From assembly GCA_032027145.1 (NCBI GenBank), contig JAVSMP010000001.1, positions 1,702,903 to 1,766,902 on the forward strand: 64,000 bases of DNA. The letters run 5' to 3'. Shown one piece after another: positions 1 through 8,008 of the stretch. The position numbers were made by a program, and so were the translations under genes. The DNA comes from Ignavibacterium sp. (lineage in GTDB: Bacteria > Bacteroidota > Ignavibacteria > Ignavibacteriales > Ignavibacteriaceae). The number at the start of each line of letters is the position of its first letter. Positions within the stretch are counted from its first letter, which is position 1. The notes below the pieces were generated by a model. The model ran no database searches. It was not told the DNA's origin and worked only from the letters and a program-made list of their open reading frames with translations.

Positions 1-288
1 GATGAAGAAGAATCTTATACCTGGGCAAGAGTACCACACTTTTATTATAATTTTTATGTCTATCAGTATGCAACAGGATTTGCAGCTTCAGAAGCTTTAG
101 CAGCAAAAGTAAAATCTGAAGGAAAACCTGCAGTTAATAAGTATCTGGATTTTCTGAAAGCAGGCAGTTCAGATTATCCGATAAATATCTTAAAAAATGC
201 TGGCGTTGACATGAATTCGCCGGAACCGATTTTAACGGTAACAAAAAAAATGAATCAGATAATTGATGAAGTTGAAAAATTAATTTAA
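1..288 (+). CDS. pepF: Oligoendopeptidase F, C-terminal fragment (gene cut by window edge)
   Basis: The reading frame is open from base 1 to a TAA at 286-288 and gives the last 95 residues of a protein that starts outside the window. The tail contains YQYATGFAASEALA, the conserved helix near the C-terminus of M3-family oligoendopeptidase F, followed by an NILKNAGVDM-type segment also typical of that family. These zinc metallopeptidases cut short peptides in the cytoplasm. The zinc-binding HEXXH motif would lie upstream and is not visible. The next gene starts 17 bases downstream on the same strand. Family assignment is fairly sure; substrate range is unknown. Confidence 0.75.
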   Translation, partial: DEEESYTWARVPHFYYNFYVYQYATGFAASEALAAKVKSEGKPAVNKYLDFLKAGSSDYPINILKNAGVDMNSPEPILTVTKKMNQIIDEVEKLI

Positions 289-305
289 ACTAATTTGAGA
301 AAGCA

Positions 306-1319
306 ATGAAGGTATATTCAAAAACAGAACTAAACTCTTATAGTCAATCACTTACTTATGACGATATAAGCCTTATTCCTACACAGATTTCAAGAATAAA
401 ATCCAGAACAGAAGCCTCTACTAATTGTAATTTTTTAGGACTTAAACTAACTGTACCGGTAATTTCCAGTCCGATGGATTCTGTAACAGGAATTGAAATG
501 GCAAAAGAACTGACAAAGCTGGGAAGTCTTGGCATTATAAACAGATTTGATTCTTCTTTGGATGCAGTGTTGAACGCAAAGAATGGAAAGGGTATAAAAG
601 CTGTTTCAATCGCACTGAATACAGATTTAAAAACAATAGAAAAAATTGCCGAAAAGAAATATTTAATTTGTATTGATACAGCAAATGCCAATAATAAAGA
701 GGTGCTTAAGAAAACTGAAGCGATAAAAAAGAAATTTGATGTAAAAGTTATAGTAGGAAATATAGCTCACGGTGATAGTTTACATCAGTTAGAAAATGCC
801 GGAGCTGATGCTGTTAGAGTTGGAATAGGCAGTGGAAGTGTCTGTACAACTTCAATCCAAACAGGTATTGGGATTGGACAGGTTTCATCGCTTCTGAATA
901 TCTGCTTCTCAAGAGCTCAGAAAAATTTGAAAATTAAAATCATTGCCGACGGCGGAGTGAAGAGCCCCGGCGATGTTGCTAAGGCAATTGCGCTTGGTGC
1001 TGATATAGTTATGCTTGGCAGAATGCTTTCCGGAACAAGGGAAACTCCTGGTGAAGTAATTAAGTACAATGGACAACTCTGGAAAAAGTATCGCGGCTCA
1101 GCATCCTTTGGAGTAAAAATGAGAAATGAGTTTATTGAAGGTGAAGAAACAATGGTTGCATACAAAGGCGCTGTTAAAAATGTAATTGATGGAATTTCTG
1201 ACGGACTTAAAAGTTCTATGAGTTATATGAATTGCCTTAATTTAAATGAATTACGAAAAACCGAAACTTTTGCAGTATTAAGCAACAGCTCATTTTTAGA
1301 AAGACTACCGCGAATTTAA
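306..1319 (+). CDS. guaC: GMP reductase-like enzyme of the IMPDH/GMPR family
   Basis: This 337-residue TIM-barrel protein shows the nucleotide-binding loop with the catalytic cysteine (GSGSVCTT, Cys180), the [14 protein letters not shown] phosphate-binding segment and MLGRMLSG. It has no CBS pair between the barrel strands. The length of about 340 residues and the lack of CBS domains favour GMP reductase (GMP + NADPH to IMP + NH3 + NADP) over IMP dehydrogenase, which is usually near 490 residues. The C-terminal [11 protein letters not shown] segment resembles the EG...PFKG part of GMP reductases. A CBS-less IMPDH cannot be excluded. It stands alone, converging with the copper ATPase gene. Confidence 0.8.
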   Translation: MKVYSKTELNSYSQSLTYDDISLIPTQISRIKSRTEASTNCNFLGLKLTVPVISSPMDSVTGIEMAKELTKLGSLGIINRFDSSLDAVLNAKNGKGIKAVSIALNTDLKTIEKIAEKKYLICIDTANANNKEVLKKTEAIKKKFDVKVIVGNIAHGDSLHQLENAGADAVRVGIGSGSVCTTSIQTGIGIGQVSSLLNICFSRAQKNLKIKIIADGGVKSPGDVAKAIALGADIVMLGRMLSGTRETPGEVIKYNGQLWKKYRGSASFGVKMRNEFIEGEETMVAYKGAVKNVIDGISDGLKSSMSYMNCLNLNELRKTETFAVLSNSSFLERLPRI

Positions 1320-1326
1320 TTATTCA

Positions 1327-1379
1327 AATGCCGGGAGAGGAATTTTTAGTAATGTTTTTAAAATGAATCTTCCGGTATT
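1327..1379. terminator. Possible hairpin between convergent genes
   Basis: AATGCCGGGAG (1327-1337) can pair with CTTCCGGTATT (1369-1379) over 11 positions with two G-T wobbles. The loop is about 31 bases and there is no clean T-run, so this is a weak candidate. It sits exactly between the convergent stop codons of the GMP reductase and copper ATPase genes, which is its main support. Confidence 0.3.
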
Positions 1380-3606
1380 AAAGTTTACTGTTCTTAAGTC
1401 TAAGTGAATTACTTATTACAGATACTGAGCTAAGAGACATTGCTAATGCAGCAAACATTGGATTAAGCATTCCTAATGCAGCAAGGGGAATCCCGATTAC
1501 ATTATAAATAAATGCCCAGAAAAGGTTTTGTTTAATAACGCTGATTGTTTTGTTGGAAAGTTTTATTGCTTTTAAAACGCCTTTAAGATCACCGCTTAAT
1601 AACACAACACCGGCGCTTTCAATTGCAACATCTGTCCCTGTACCAATTGCAATTCCTATATCGCTTTGTGCCAATGCAGGGGCATCATTTATACCATCAC
1701 CAACCATAACTACTTTTTTATTTTCAGACTGCAATTCTTTTATCTTTAATAATTTGTTATGAGGCGTAACCTCTGCAAAATATTTTTCAATTCCAGCCAG
1801 TGCTGCAATTTTTTTTGTAGTGTTTTCGTTATCCCCTGAAGAAAGAACAGGAGTTACATTAATCTTTTTCAACCCGTCAATTACTTCTTTTGAAGTTGGT
1901 TTAATTGAATCAACTACAGTTACGAATCCTTTCAATTCTTTTTCAACAGCTAAAAAAATTATGGATGTATTCTTTATATTTTCATTTGATAATTCTTTAG
2001 AAAACCGTTCAACTGAAATCTTATTTTCCTGCATCAATTGAGCGTTACCTGCAAGAATAACTTTATTGTTGATTTTTGCAATTAGTCCTTTGCCTGATCT
2101 GTTTTCAAACTCTTCTGTTTCATAATAATTAACATCTTTATCAGCGGCATAGTCTATAACAGCTTTTGCAAGCGGATGATCGGATCTTTTTTCGAGTGAA
2201 GCTAAAACTGAGAAGAATTCTTTCTCAGAAATTCCATCAAAAAAGAAATTTTTTATCGAAAGCTTACCTTCGGTTAAGGTGCCAGTTTTATCAAAGACAA
2301 TTGTATCTGCTCTGTGCAGTTCTTCAAGACTCTCACCGTCTTTGAACAATATCCCATTATGTGCAGCTTTTCCCATTGCAACTATCAGCGCTGTTGGAGT
2401 TGCCAAACCAAGTGCACAGGGGCAGGCAATTATCAAAACAGCAACAAAATTTATTAAAGCAATACTCAAATCTGACTGGGCAAATACTAACCAATAAATA
2501 AAAGTTAAGATTGCTATGATAATAACTGAAGGAACAAAGATAGATGCAACTTTATCTGCAATATTTTGTATAGGCGCTTTTGATCCCTGAGCGTCTTCAA
2601 CAAGTTTTATAATATGACCAAGCACTGAGTTCTTTCCGATATCGGTGATTTCAAATTCAAAGTATCCGTTAGTGTTTATAGTACCGCCGATTACTTTTGA
2701 ACCGATGATTTTTTCTACCGGCACACTTTCACCGGTTATCATTGATTCGTCAATTGCTGATGAACCGGAAATAATTAAACCATCGGCTGGGATTTTTGCC
2801 CCTGGCTTAATTATAATTATATCACCGGTTTTTATTTCGCTTAGTGGTTTTTCAATTTCAAGATTATTCTCTTTTACAAGTGCTGTTTTTGGCTGCAGCT
2901 CAAATAGTTTCTTTATTGCTGTACCTGTCTTTGATTTAGCTTTTGCTTCAAGCCATCTTCCTAATAATATTAAAGTAATTATCACTGCAGTCGTATCAAA
3001 ATAAACATGGCTGATGTTTTGATGATGTGGAAACATTTCTGGAAAAAGTGTAACCAGCAGACTATATGTATAAGCCGAACCAGTTCCAACAGCTACCAGA
3101 GAATTCATATCAGCAGTAAAGTGCTTAAGATTTTTCCAGAATATTGAAAAAAATCTTCTGCCGGATATAAATATAACCGGAGTAGTAAGAATGAGTAGAA
3201 TTTTGTTTATCTGTTCAGCATTTAAATGATTATTCAGAAAAAAATCTTCCCACATTATACCCATATTAATAATTGCAATGGGTATTGTCATAATGATTGA
3301 AAAGATAAGATTCTTTTTTAACTCCAGTTGATAATCAGTATTTGATGTTTTTAACTCAGTTTCCGGTATTTCTTCTTTAGTTGTTTCAGTAATATCAAGT
3401 TTATATCCAGCATCTTCAATTTTTGCAGCAACATCTTTCAAATCAACCAATTGAGGATCATAATCGAATGAAACTTTTTCTGTTGCCAGATTAACACTGA
3501 CATTCTTTATTCCCTCAACTTTAGAAACTGTCTTTTCAACTCGGGCAACACAGCTTGCACAAGTCATTCCTTCAACCGGAAGTGATATTTTCTTTACTTC
3601 GATCAT
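1378..3606 (-). CDS. copA: Copper-translocating P1B-type ATPase
   Basis: A 742-residue P1B-type heavy-metal ATPase. One N-terminal HMA domain carries GMTCASC (Cys16 and Cys19). The membrane metal site is ACPCALG (Cys395, Cys397), the phosphorylation motif is DKTGTLTEG (Asp439), and the hinge is GDGINDAPALAQSD. The CPC motif with a CxxC HMA domain is the pattern of Cu(I) exporters, which move copper from cytoplasm to periplasm using ATP. The ATG at 3606 is preferred over a TTG at 3612; neither has a clear Shine-Dalgarno. The gene lies just after a copZ-like gene on the same strand, so the two are probably co-transcribed. Transport of silver is also possible. Confidence 0.93.
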   Translation of the reverse strand: MIEVKKISLPVEGMTCASCVARVEKTVSKVEGIKNVSVNLATEKVSFDYDPQLVDLKDVAAKIEDAGYKLDITETTKEEIPETELKTSNTDYQLELKKNLIFSIIMTIPIAIINMGIMWEDFFLNNHLNAEQINKILLILTTPVIFISGRRFFSIFWKNLKHFTADMNSLVAVGTGSAYTYSLLVTLFPEMFPHHQNISHVYFDTTAVIITLILLGRWLEAKAKSKTGTAIKKLFELQPKTALVKENNLEIEKPLSEIKTGDIIIIKPGAKIPADGLIISGSSAIDESMITGESVPVEKIIGSKVIGGTINTNGYFEFEITDIGKNSVLGHIIKLVEDAQGSKAPIQNIADKVASIFVPSVIIIAILTFIYWLVFAQSDLSIALINFVAVLIIACPCALGLATPTALIVAMGKAAHNGILFKDGESLEELHRADTIVFDKTGTLTEGKLSIKNFFFDGISEKEFFSVLASLEKRSDHPLAKAVIDYAADKDVNYYETEEFENRSGKGLIAKINNKVILAGNAQLMQENKISVERFSKELSNENIKNTSIIFLAVEKELKGFVTVVDSIKPTSKEVIDGLKKINVTPVLSSGDNENTTKKIAALAGIEKYFAEVTPHNKLLKIKELQSENKKVVMVGDGINDAPALAQSDIGIAIGTGTDVAIESAGVVLLSGDLKGVLKAIKLSNKTISVIKQNLFWAFIYNVIGIPLAALGMLNPMFAALAMSLSSVSVISNSLRLKNSKL

Positions 3607-3616
3607 TATCAATTAA

Positions 3617-3814
3617 TTATTGAATTACTGTATAACCTGCTTCAGTTATCGCTTCTTTTATCTGGGATTCACTTACTTTCTTTTCATCAAATTTTACAAT
3701 TGCTTCACCGATTTTTACATCAAGACTATCAACATCAAGTTTTTGTATTTCTTTCTTTACTGCCATTACACAATGATTACAGCTCATTCCATCAATTTTA
3801 AATGTTGTTTCCAT
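3617..3814 (-). CDS. copZ: Heavy-metal-associated (HMA) domain metallochaperone
   Basis: This 65-residue protein is a single HMA domain. GMSCNHC near the N-terminus holds the two metal-binding cysteines in the usual CxxC spacing, and the rest fits the beta-alpha-beta-beta-alpha-beta fold. It probably carries Cu(I) to the ATPase encoded 10 bases downstream. The ATG at 3814 is preceded by AAGGA at good spacing. The metal is inferred from the neighbour and is not shown by the sequence itself. Confidence 0.85.
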   Translation of the reverse strand: METTFKIDGMSCNHCVMAVKKEIQKLDVDSLDVKIGEAIVKFDEKKVSESQIKEAITEAGYTVIQ

Positions 3815-3845
3815 TATTATTCCTTTTTATAATTTTTCTTCGAAT

Positions 3846-3853
3846 CAAATATA
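3846..3853 (-). promoter_or_regulatory. Candidate -7 element for the copZ-copA pair
   Basis: Read on the minus strand, TATATTTG is a perfect match to the Bacteroidota -7 consensus TAnnTTTG and lies about 32 bases upstream of the copZ-like start codon. No convincing -33 element was found at the expected distance, and no CueR/CsoR-type operator was recognised. Confidence 0.4.
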
Positions 3854-3934
3854 CTAAAGAATATTTTTTAGGTGATGATTGGAATAATATCTGTGATTTG
3901 CATAACCGGAAAATTCAATAAAAGCAAATCGGCA

Positions 3935-4291
3935 TTACTTGGTTTTGGGAGGTTGTTTTTTATCAGAAATTTTGGTTTGAGTGTGTGGATAATTATTACT
4001 TGCCGGCTTGAATATTTCAAACTTGTTTTTTTTCTTTTCAGCAATTGTAGGTTCACGTGTCAACGATTTATCTGGACTAAAACTATCATCTGTTTCGATA
4101 GACTTTTTAATTAAAACAGAATCCTTACTGGCTTTAGTAATCTCTTTGCTAACATCTTCAGAAGATATTTGCTTTTTTGTGTGGACTAATTGCTTCCGTC
4201 TTCTATAGGTAAAATAGGTGGTTACAAGAATGACCAGGCTTATAACTGTAAACCCAAGAAATATAAGTTGAATGATTTCAATTAATTGCAT
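3935..4291 (-). CDS. Small single-TM protein of unknown function
   Basis: This 118-residue protein was not recognised. Residues 5-28 form one hydrophobic segment followed by YRRRK, so the N-terminus probably lies outside and the rest in the cytoplasm. The remainder is polar, lysine-rich and low in complexity, and looks disordered. A GGAAA sequence precedes the ATG at 4291. It lies upstream of copZ-copA on the same strand with a 120-base gap, so it may be separate from that pair. No homology is claimed. Confidence 0.55.
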   Translation of the reverse strand: MQLIEIIQLIFLGFTVISLVILVTTYFTYRRRKQLVHTKKQISSEDVSKEITKASKDSVLIKKSIETDDSFSPDKSLTREPTIAEKKKNKFEIFKPASNNYPHTQTKISDKKQPPKTK

Positions 4292-4469
4292 TATTATTTC
4301 CTATCCGCTAGCGATACCGACAATCATCTTGCCAAAATCAGCAATCTTTTATTTCGTTTTCCTTAAAATAACAAAGATCTTATATAAATTTCCTTTTCAA
4401 TGTGAGAGAAAGTCTTAGATAATTCAAAAACGATGCACTTTCTAATATATTATAAAATAAGCATTTAAG

Positions 4470-4501
4470 TTGGATTTAGCTCAAATCTTTAATATTTTTT
4501 G
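4470..4501 (+). promoter_or_regulatory. Candidate promoter for the HU gene
   Basis: TTG at 4470-4472 is followed after 20 bases by a TATTTTTTG run (4493-4501), one T longer than the TAnnTTTG consensus. The position, 38 bases before the HU start codon, is suitable. The 240 bases upstream hold no recognisable gene. Confidence 0.3.
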
Positions 4502-4538
4502 CCTCCAAAAAAATTACTGTCAGAAAAATAGGTTTAAA

Positions 4539-4832
4539 ATGACAAAAGCTGATATTGTAGATAGAGTTGCAGCAGGCACAGGGCTGACAAAACTTGAAAC
4601 TGAGGCAATTATTGAAGGATTCTTTACTACTGTGATTGAAGCATTGAAAGAAGGGAAAGGCATCGAAATTCGTGGCTTTGGAAGTTATAAGGTTAAAAAG
4701 AAAAATGCCAGAACTGCCAGAAATCCAAAAACCGGTGAAAAGGTTTTTGTTGATGAACATTTTGTTCCTACTTTTAAGTTTTCTAAAGAATTTAAAGAAA
4801 TCGTTAAAACCGGTCTTGCCGATAAATTATAA
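4539..4832 (+). CDS. hup: HU family DNA-binding protein
   Basis: At 97 residues from the ATG at 4539, this is a standard-length HU/IHF-family protein. It opens with MTKADIVDRVA, carries GFGSYKVKKKNARTARNP (the DNA-binding arm with the conserved RNP) and ends at the C-terminal helix. HU bends and compacts DNA as a dimer. An in-frame extension back to 4470 exists but its residues do not resemble the family and it overlaps the likely promoter, so the internal ATG is chosen. HU versus an IHF-like role cannot be told from sequence alone. Confidence 0.92.
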   Translation: MTKADIVDRVAAGTGLTKLETEAIIEGFFTTVIEALKEGKGIEIRGFGSYKVKKKNARTARNPKTGEKVFVDEHFVPTFKFSKEFKEIVKTGLADKL

Positions 4833-4843
4833 GGATATGTTTA

Positions 4844-5551
4844 ATGTCTAAGTTTTGTAATCAATGCGGAAGTAAATTAGAAATAAATCATAAGTTTTGT
4901 CCGGAGTGTGGTGCTAAAATAGCTTTTAATAAAAACTCTAAATCCGGAGCTGATAACAATCAAAATATTTCTACTGTCAATGGAAAAACTTTAAATCCAA
5001 AAATTATTTACGGAGTTTTAATTGGCGGTATTGTTGTAATTGCAGTTATTATGTTTTCATCTGGAATGCTGGATTCTTCAAGTGGAGTTGTAAGTTCTGT
5101 TAATCAAAATGAACAGCAGGAAGTAACTAATTCGGGTGTAAATCTGAATAGTCTGCAGGCGATCAACGAGCTTGAAGCAAAAGTAAAGCAAAATCCGGAT
5201 GACCAGCAGAGTCTTCTTGAACTTGCACATTTAAAGAATGATTCAGGTTTGTTTGAAGCTGCAATACAGAATTACAAAACATATCTTGAAAAAAATCCTG
5301 CCGATGCCGATGCAAGGGTAGATATGGGAGTATGTTATTTTAACTTAAGAGATTATCCAAATGCAATTAAGGAGATGGAAGCGGCACTAAAGTATGTGCC
5401 TAATCATCAGATAGCTCACTTAAATTTAGGAGTTGTAAATTTATCTGCGGGTAATCTTTCAAAATCAAAAGAGTGGCTGCAAAAAGCTTACGATCTAAAT
5501 CCGACAAACGAGATCGGGCAAAAAGCAGAACAGTTATTGAAAAATCATTGA
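4844..5551 (+). CDS. Zinc-ribbon, single-TM, TPR protein
   Basis: This 235-residue protein begins with a double CxxC zinc ribbon (CNQCGSKL, then CPECGAKI at residues 5-25). A polar linker, a TM helix at about residues 57-78 and a tetratricopeptide region of three or more repeats (about 105-230) follow. The zinc ribbon would be cytoplasmic and the TPR domain outside the membrane. TPR domains mediate protein contacts; no partner is evident. It lies 11 bases after the HU gene and 27 before the small ribosomal protein gene, so all three are probably one transcript. Confidence 0.75.
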   Translation: MSKFCNQCGSKLEINHKFCPECGAKIAFNKNSKSGADNNQNISTVNGKTLNPKIIYGVLIGGIVVIAVIMFSSGMLDSSSGVVSSVNQNEQQEVTNSGVNLNSLQAINELEAKVKQNPDDQQSLLELAHLKNDSGLFEAAIQNYKTYLEKNPADADARVDMGVCYFNLRDYPNAIKEMEAALKYVPNHQIAHLNLGVVNLSAGNLSKSKEWLQKAYDLNPTNEIGQKAEQLLKNH

Positions 5552-5578
5552 TTAATATCTTAAAAGGAGAAGAATAAT

Positions 5579-5674
5579 ATGCCTTGTGGTAAAAAAAGAA
5601 AACGCCATAAAATGTCAACACACAAAAGGAAAAAAAGACTAAGAAAGAACAGACATAAAAAAAGAGTAAGATAA
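5579..5674 (+). CDS. Tiny basic ribosomal protein, AURKAIP1/COX24 domain (bS22/mS38-like)
   Basis: This 31-residue ORF starts MPCGKKRKRHKMSTHKRKKR, and about two thirds of it is Lys, Arg or His. The KRHKM...HKRKKRLRKNRHKKR pattern is that of AURKAIP1/COX24-domain proteins. That family includes the mycobacterial 30S protein bS22 and mitochondrial mS38, with annotated counterparts across Bacteroidota. It likely binds rRNA in the ribosome. An AAGGAG precedes the ATG at good spacing and a clear terminator follows 20 bases after the stop, both supporting a real gene. It is shorter than common gene-finder cut-offs. Confidence 0.82.
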   Translation: MPCGKKRKRHKMSTHKRKKRLRKNRHKKRVR

Positions 5675-5694
5675 TCCTTTACGTTTGATTTGCG

Positions 5695-5724
5695 GGCGGA
5701 GAGTTTTTCTTCGCCTTGTTTTTT
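5695..5724 (+). terminator. Rho-independent terminator after the small ribosomal protein gene
   Basis: GGCGGAG (5695-5701) pairs with CTTCGCC (5709-5715) with one G-T wobble around a 7-base loop. It is followed by TTGTTTTTT. It would end the HU / zinc-ribbon / small protein transcript just before tRNA-Thr. Confidence 0.75.
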
Positions 5725-5739
5725 GCAGTAAAGATATAA

Positions 5740-5812
5740 GCCAACTTAGCTCAGCTGGTAGAGCAAATCATTCGTAATGATTAGGTCGCCGGTTCGAATC
5801 CGGCAGTTGGCT
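5740..5812 (+). tRNA. tRNA-Thr (anticodon CGT)
   Basis: A complete cloverleaf: acceptor GCCAACT pairs with AGTTGGC (5805-5811), discriminator T. The D arm is GCTC...GAGC, the anticodon stem AATCA/TGATT encloses loop TTCGTAA (anticodon CGT, reading ACG), and the T arm contains GGTTCGAATCC. The 3' CCA is not encoded. Confidence 0.93.
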
Positions 5813-6027
5813 CTTCTTTTGGGGGGCTTTAAAACTAATCCTCATTTGCTTTTCTATTTATACCTTCAATTACAACACTATCAGGTTATTATTTTCATTA
5901 GAACAAAAACTATTGACAATATCAGATTTTAATTGCTAATTACTATTAGAAAGATAATTGGTTTGTTAAGCCTATTTATTTTTCATTAACATAATTAGAA
6001 AAACAACTAAGCTTATAGAGGTGTAAA

Positions 6028-6642
6028 ATGAAAAAGATAATTTTCATTTGTCTATTATTATTCATCTCGGGCTGTAAAGTTTTTCAACCCGAAGAGTCAA
6101 ATTTTGTTCCTCCTTCTCTTATTAAGCAATCAGAACTGCCTCCACTTCAATTGTTAAACTTTCTGGATAGTTATGAATTCACCTGCGAGATGAGGGTAAA
6201 TTGTTGTGGAGATGTGGTAAATGCCAAGATACTTACAACCAGCGGAGATGCTGAATGGGACTCGCTTGCCTGTCTCTCAATATTAAACTGGAAATACACT
6301 CCAGCTATCTACGAAGGACGTGCAATTGAACTTACTATTAAAAGAAGGGTTAGAATAGTAATTGAAGAACCTCAATTCTATTCACTTGCAGAAATTGAAA
6401 TCCAAAATTACCATAAAGCAGATTCTGTTTATAAAGCATTGCTCGCAGGTGCTGATTTTGCCTGGCTCTGTATTAATTGTTCTTGTAGTCAATCAAAAGA
6501 AAGAAATGGTTTGCTTGGAAGAGTTAATATAAATTACTTTAACAATGAAATAAAAACTCAGATAGCAGCTCTGAAAGAAGGTGAGTTTACTAAACCGATC
6601 GTTTATGGTGAGCATTATATTATTTATAAAAGACTGGAGTAA
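6028..6642 (+). CDS. Lipoprotein joining a TonB-C-like and a parvulin-like domain
   Basis: This 204-residue protein has a lipoprotein signal (lipobox FISGC, Cys16). Residues 45-115 resemble the TonB C-terminal domain: a strand-rich segment with a Gly-Asp-Val-Val turn, TSGDAEWDSLA, then WKYTPAIYEGR. Residues 120-204 resemble a parvulin-type peptidyl-prolyl isomerase: an alanine-rich LLAGADFAWL helix, a CSCSQSKERNGLLG segment in place of the usual Ser...GGDLG loop, then ALKEGEFTKPIVYGEHYIIYK. It would sit in the periplasm or outer membrane and could act on protein folding or envelope contacts. Both domain calls are by eye. Some parvulin active-site residues look altered, so isomerase activity is uncertain. 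Confidence 0.6.
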   Translation: MKKIIFICLLLFISGCKVFQPEESNFVPPSLIKQSELPPLQLLNFLDSYEFTCEMRVNCCGDVVNAKILTTSGDAEWDSLACLSILNWKYTPAIYEGRAIELTIKRRVRIVIEEPQFYSLAEIEIQNYHKADSVYKALLAGADFAWLCINCSCSQSKERNGLLGRVNINYFNNEIKTQIAALKEGEFTKPIVYGEHYIIYKRLE

Positions 6643-7024
6643 AATAATAAATCATTTTTCTTTTTTAGGTGCTTACAGTGTGTTGTTTAAGAGAATTGTT
6701 GAAAATCCTAAAATTACCAGATACTAAAGTAGCAGAAGATTAATGGTTTGTTCATTATCGCAAAAAATTCTATTGAATAATTAAATCATCAAAATCATAT
6801 TGAAATAAATCTTACTATTCTTTCTTATTCAACAGTTGGCTTTTTAACGGAATGCTTCTGCAGAGAAATATTTGTGTAATGATTTTGAAGTATTAAGTAT
6901 CTGAATAATATTATTACAAGTAATAATCTGACAGAATCAACCGACATTTTGTTAAGTAATTGTAATTGTTCTTCTGCGGCTTAAATCATAGGAGAGTTAA
7001 ATTCAGTTAACAATTAAGCTACAA
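6643..7024. other. 382-base gap without a recognisable gene
   Basis: AT-rich sequence with stops in all frames. A short stretch near 6708-6722 (CTAAAATTACCAGATA) resembles 7592-7607, where a perfect hairpin lies, so a degenerate short repeat may be present. No promoter or RNA was recognised. Confidence 0.4.
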
Positions 7025-7423
7025 TTACGGTTTTTTAAGATGTCTATTTCCTAACAATAACAAAGATATAGCAATTCCGGCTGCAATTAAGTTTATGATA
7101 CTGCTATTGCTTATAAGTTTATTAAGTATAAAATAATCCTGTATTAAAGAGTAAATAATATAGGTCAATAAAAGGAGTACTCCATAAAAAATATAGTTTC
7201 TGTCCTGTTCGAATAAAGCAATAGCAACAATAACAGAAGCAGAACTTAAGGCAATACAAGTAATAATTAGCAGAATCAGGATTATATAGCTATAATTAAT
7301 ATCAATCAGTATTTCAGAGTTATTTATCATAGCAATCAAACCACCAATACCTCTAATTAAACCAAACATAAATATGATTAATGAAGCTGAGCATAAATAC
7401 CGACATTTCTTTTTTATATTCAT
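7025..7423 (-). CDS. Four-TM membrane protein of unknown function
   Basis: This 132-residue, very hydrophobic protein has four predicted TM helices at about residues 12-32, 45-68, 76-98 and 106-125, with short polar links and basic residues at both ends. No family was recognised. The ATG at 7423 follows an AAGAGA sequence. It lies on the minus strand downstream of the DUF3892-like gene, separated by hairpins, so it is probably transcribed on its own. Confidence 0.5.
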   Translation of the reverse strand: MNIKKKCRYLCSASLIIFMFGLIRGIGGLIAMINNSEILIDINYSYIILILLIITCIALSSASVIVAIALFEQDRNYIFYGVLLLLTYIIYSLIQDYFILNKLISNSSIINLIAAGIAISLLLLGNRHLKKP

Positions 7424-7508
7424 AATGTCTCTTACTTAGGTTAAATATTTGTAAAATAGTTTTCGGCTGTATTAAAAAGTTATACAACCATTTTGTGTTA
7501 AAAAGATT

Positions 7509-7538
7509 TCCGGTTTGTTAGCCTCCAAACAAACCGGA
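7509..7538 (-). terminator. Strong hairpin, probable terminator
   Basis: TCCGGTTTGTT (7509-7519) and AACAAACCGGA (7528-7538) form a perfect 11-bp stem with an 8-base loop. Read on the minus strand it is followed by AATCTTTTT, so it fits a terminator for the gene at 7661-8008. Confidence 0.55.
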
Positions 7539-7582
7539 TTGATGTATTATATAAGTAATCTTATATCTACATCTTAATAATT

Positions 7583-7605
7583 TCCGGTAATCTAAAATTA
7601 CCGGA
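7583..7605. repeat. Perfect 9-bp inverted repeat
   Basis: TCCGGTAAT (7583-7591), five-base loop, ATTACCGGA (7597-7605). No strong T-run follows on either strand. Both this and the 7509-7538 hairpin start with TCCGG, so they may be related palindromic repeats or tandem terminators. Confidence 0.5.
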
Positions 7606-7660
7606 TATCTGTACAGGGTAATTATTAAACCAAACCCTTCCACCAGTAGGGTGTGGGAGT

Positions 7661-8008
7661 TTATAATTCCTGCAAATTAATAAAATAGTCAAGCTCAGAT
7701 GAGTCAGAATCAGTAATGATTGATTTTCCATTTTTGGTTATCAATGCAACAATTGACCCTTTCTTCCACTCTCCTGTTTTTTCTTTTATAATAGTGTAAA
7801 AAGTTTTTCCATCATACATTGCATTGATTACTTCTTCTTTGGTCCAGGTGTAGCCCGCACCAATTTCTGTTCCCATATCATGATGTACTTTTAAATAAGC
7901 AATGGAATTTTTGATCACTTCATTTTCGTACCTGATTGCAGAGATAAGGAAATCTGCCCATTTAGTTATCTTGAATCCTGCTTGTATGTTGTAATCAACT
8001 TTAAACAT
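7661..8008 (-). CDS. Small DUF3892-like protein
   Basis: This 115-residue protein starts at the ATG at 8008, which has GGAG eight bases upstream; a longer frame to 8050 lacks such a site. The second half has a TKEEVINAMYDGKTFYT segment, an alternating strand region and IITDSDSSELDYF. This loosely fits the DUF3892 pattern of a small alpha/beta protein that reads a key-and-value-like sequence near the C-terminus. Function is unknown. A perfect 16-bp palindrome lies 192 bases upstream. The family call is tentative. Confidence 0.5.
   Translation of the reverse strand: MFKVDYNIQAGFKITKWADFLISAIRYENEVIKNSIAYLKVHHDMGTEIGAGYTWTKEEVINAMYDGKTFYTIIKEKTGEWKKGSIVALITKNGKSIITDSDSSELDYFINLQEL

Noticed and set aside
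3868-4114. Overlapping short frames on both strands next to the small TM protein gene
   Set aside because: They overlap the better-supported frame at 3935-4291, which has a ribosome site and a plausible TM helix followed by positive charges.
4470-4538. N-terminal extension of the HU protein
   Set aside because: The extra residues do not fit HU proteins and overlap the likely promoter; the ATG at 4539 gives the standard protein.
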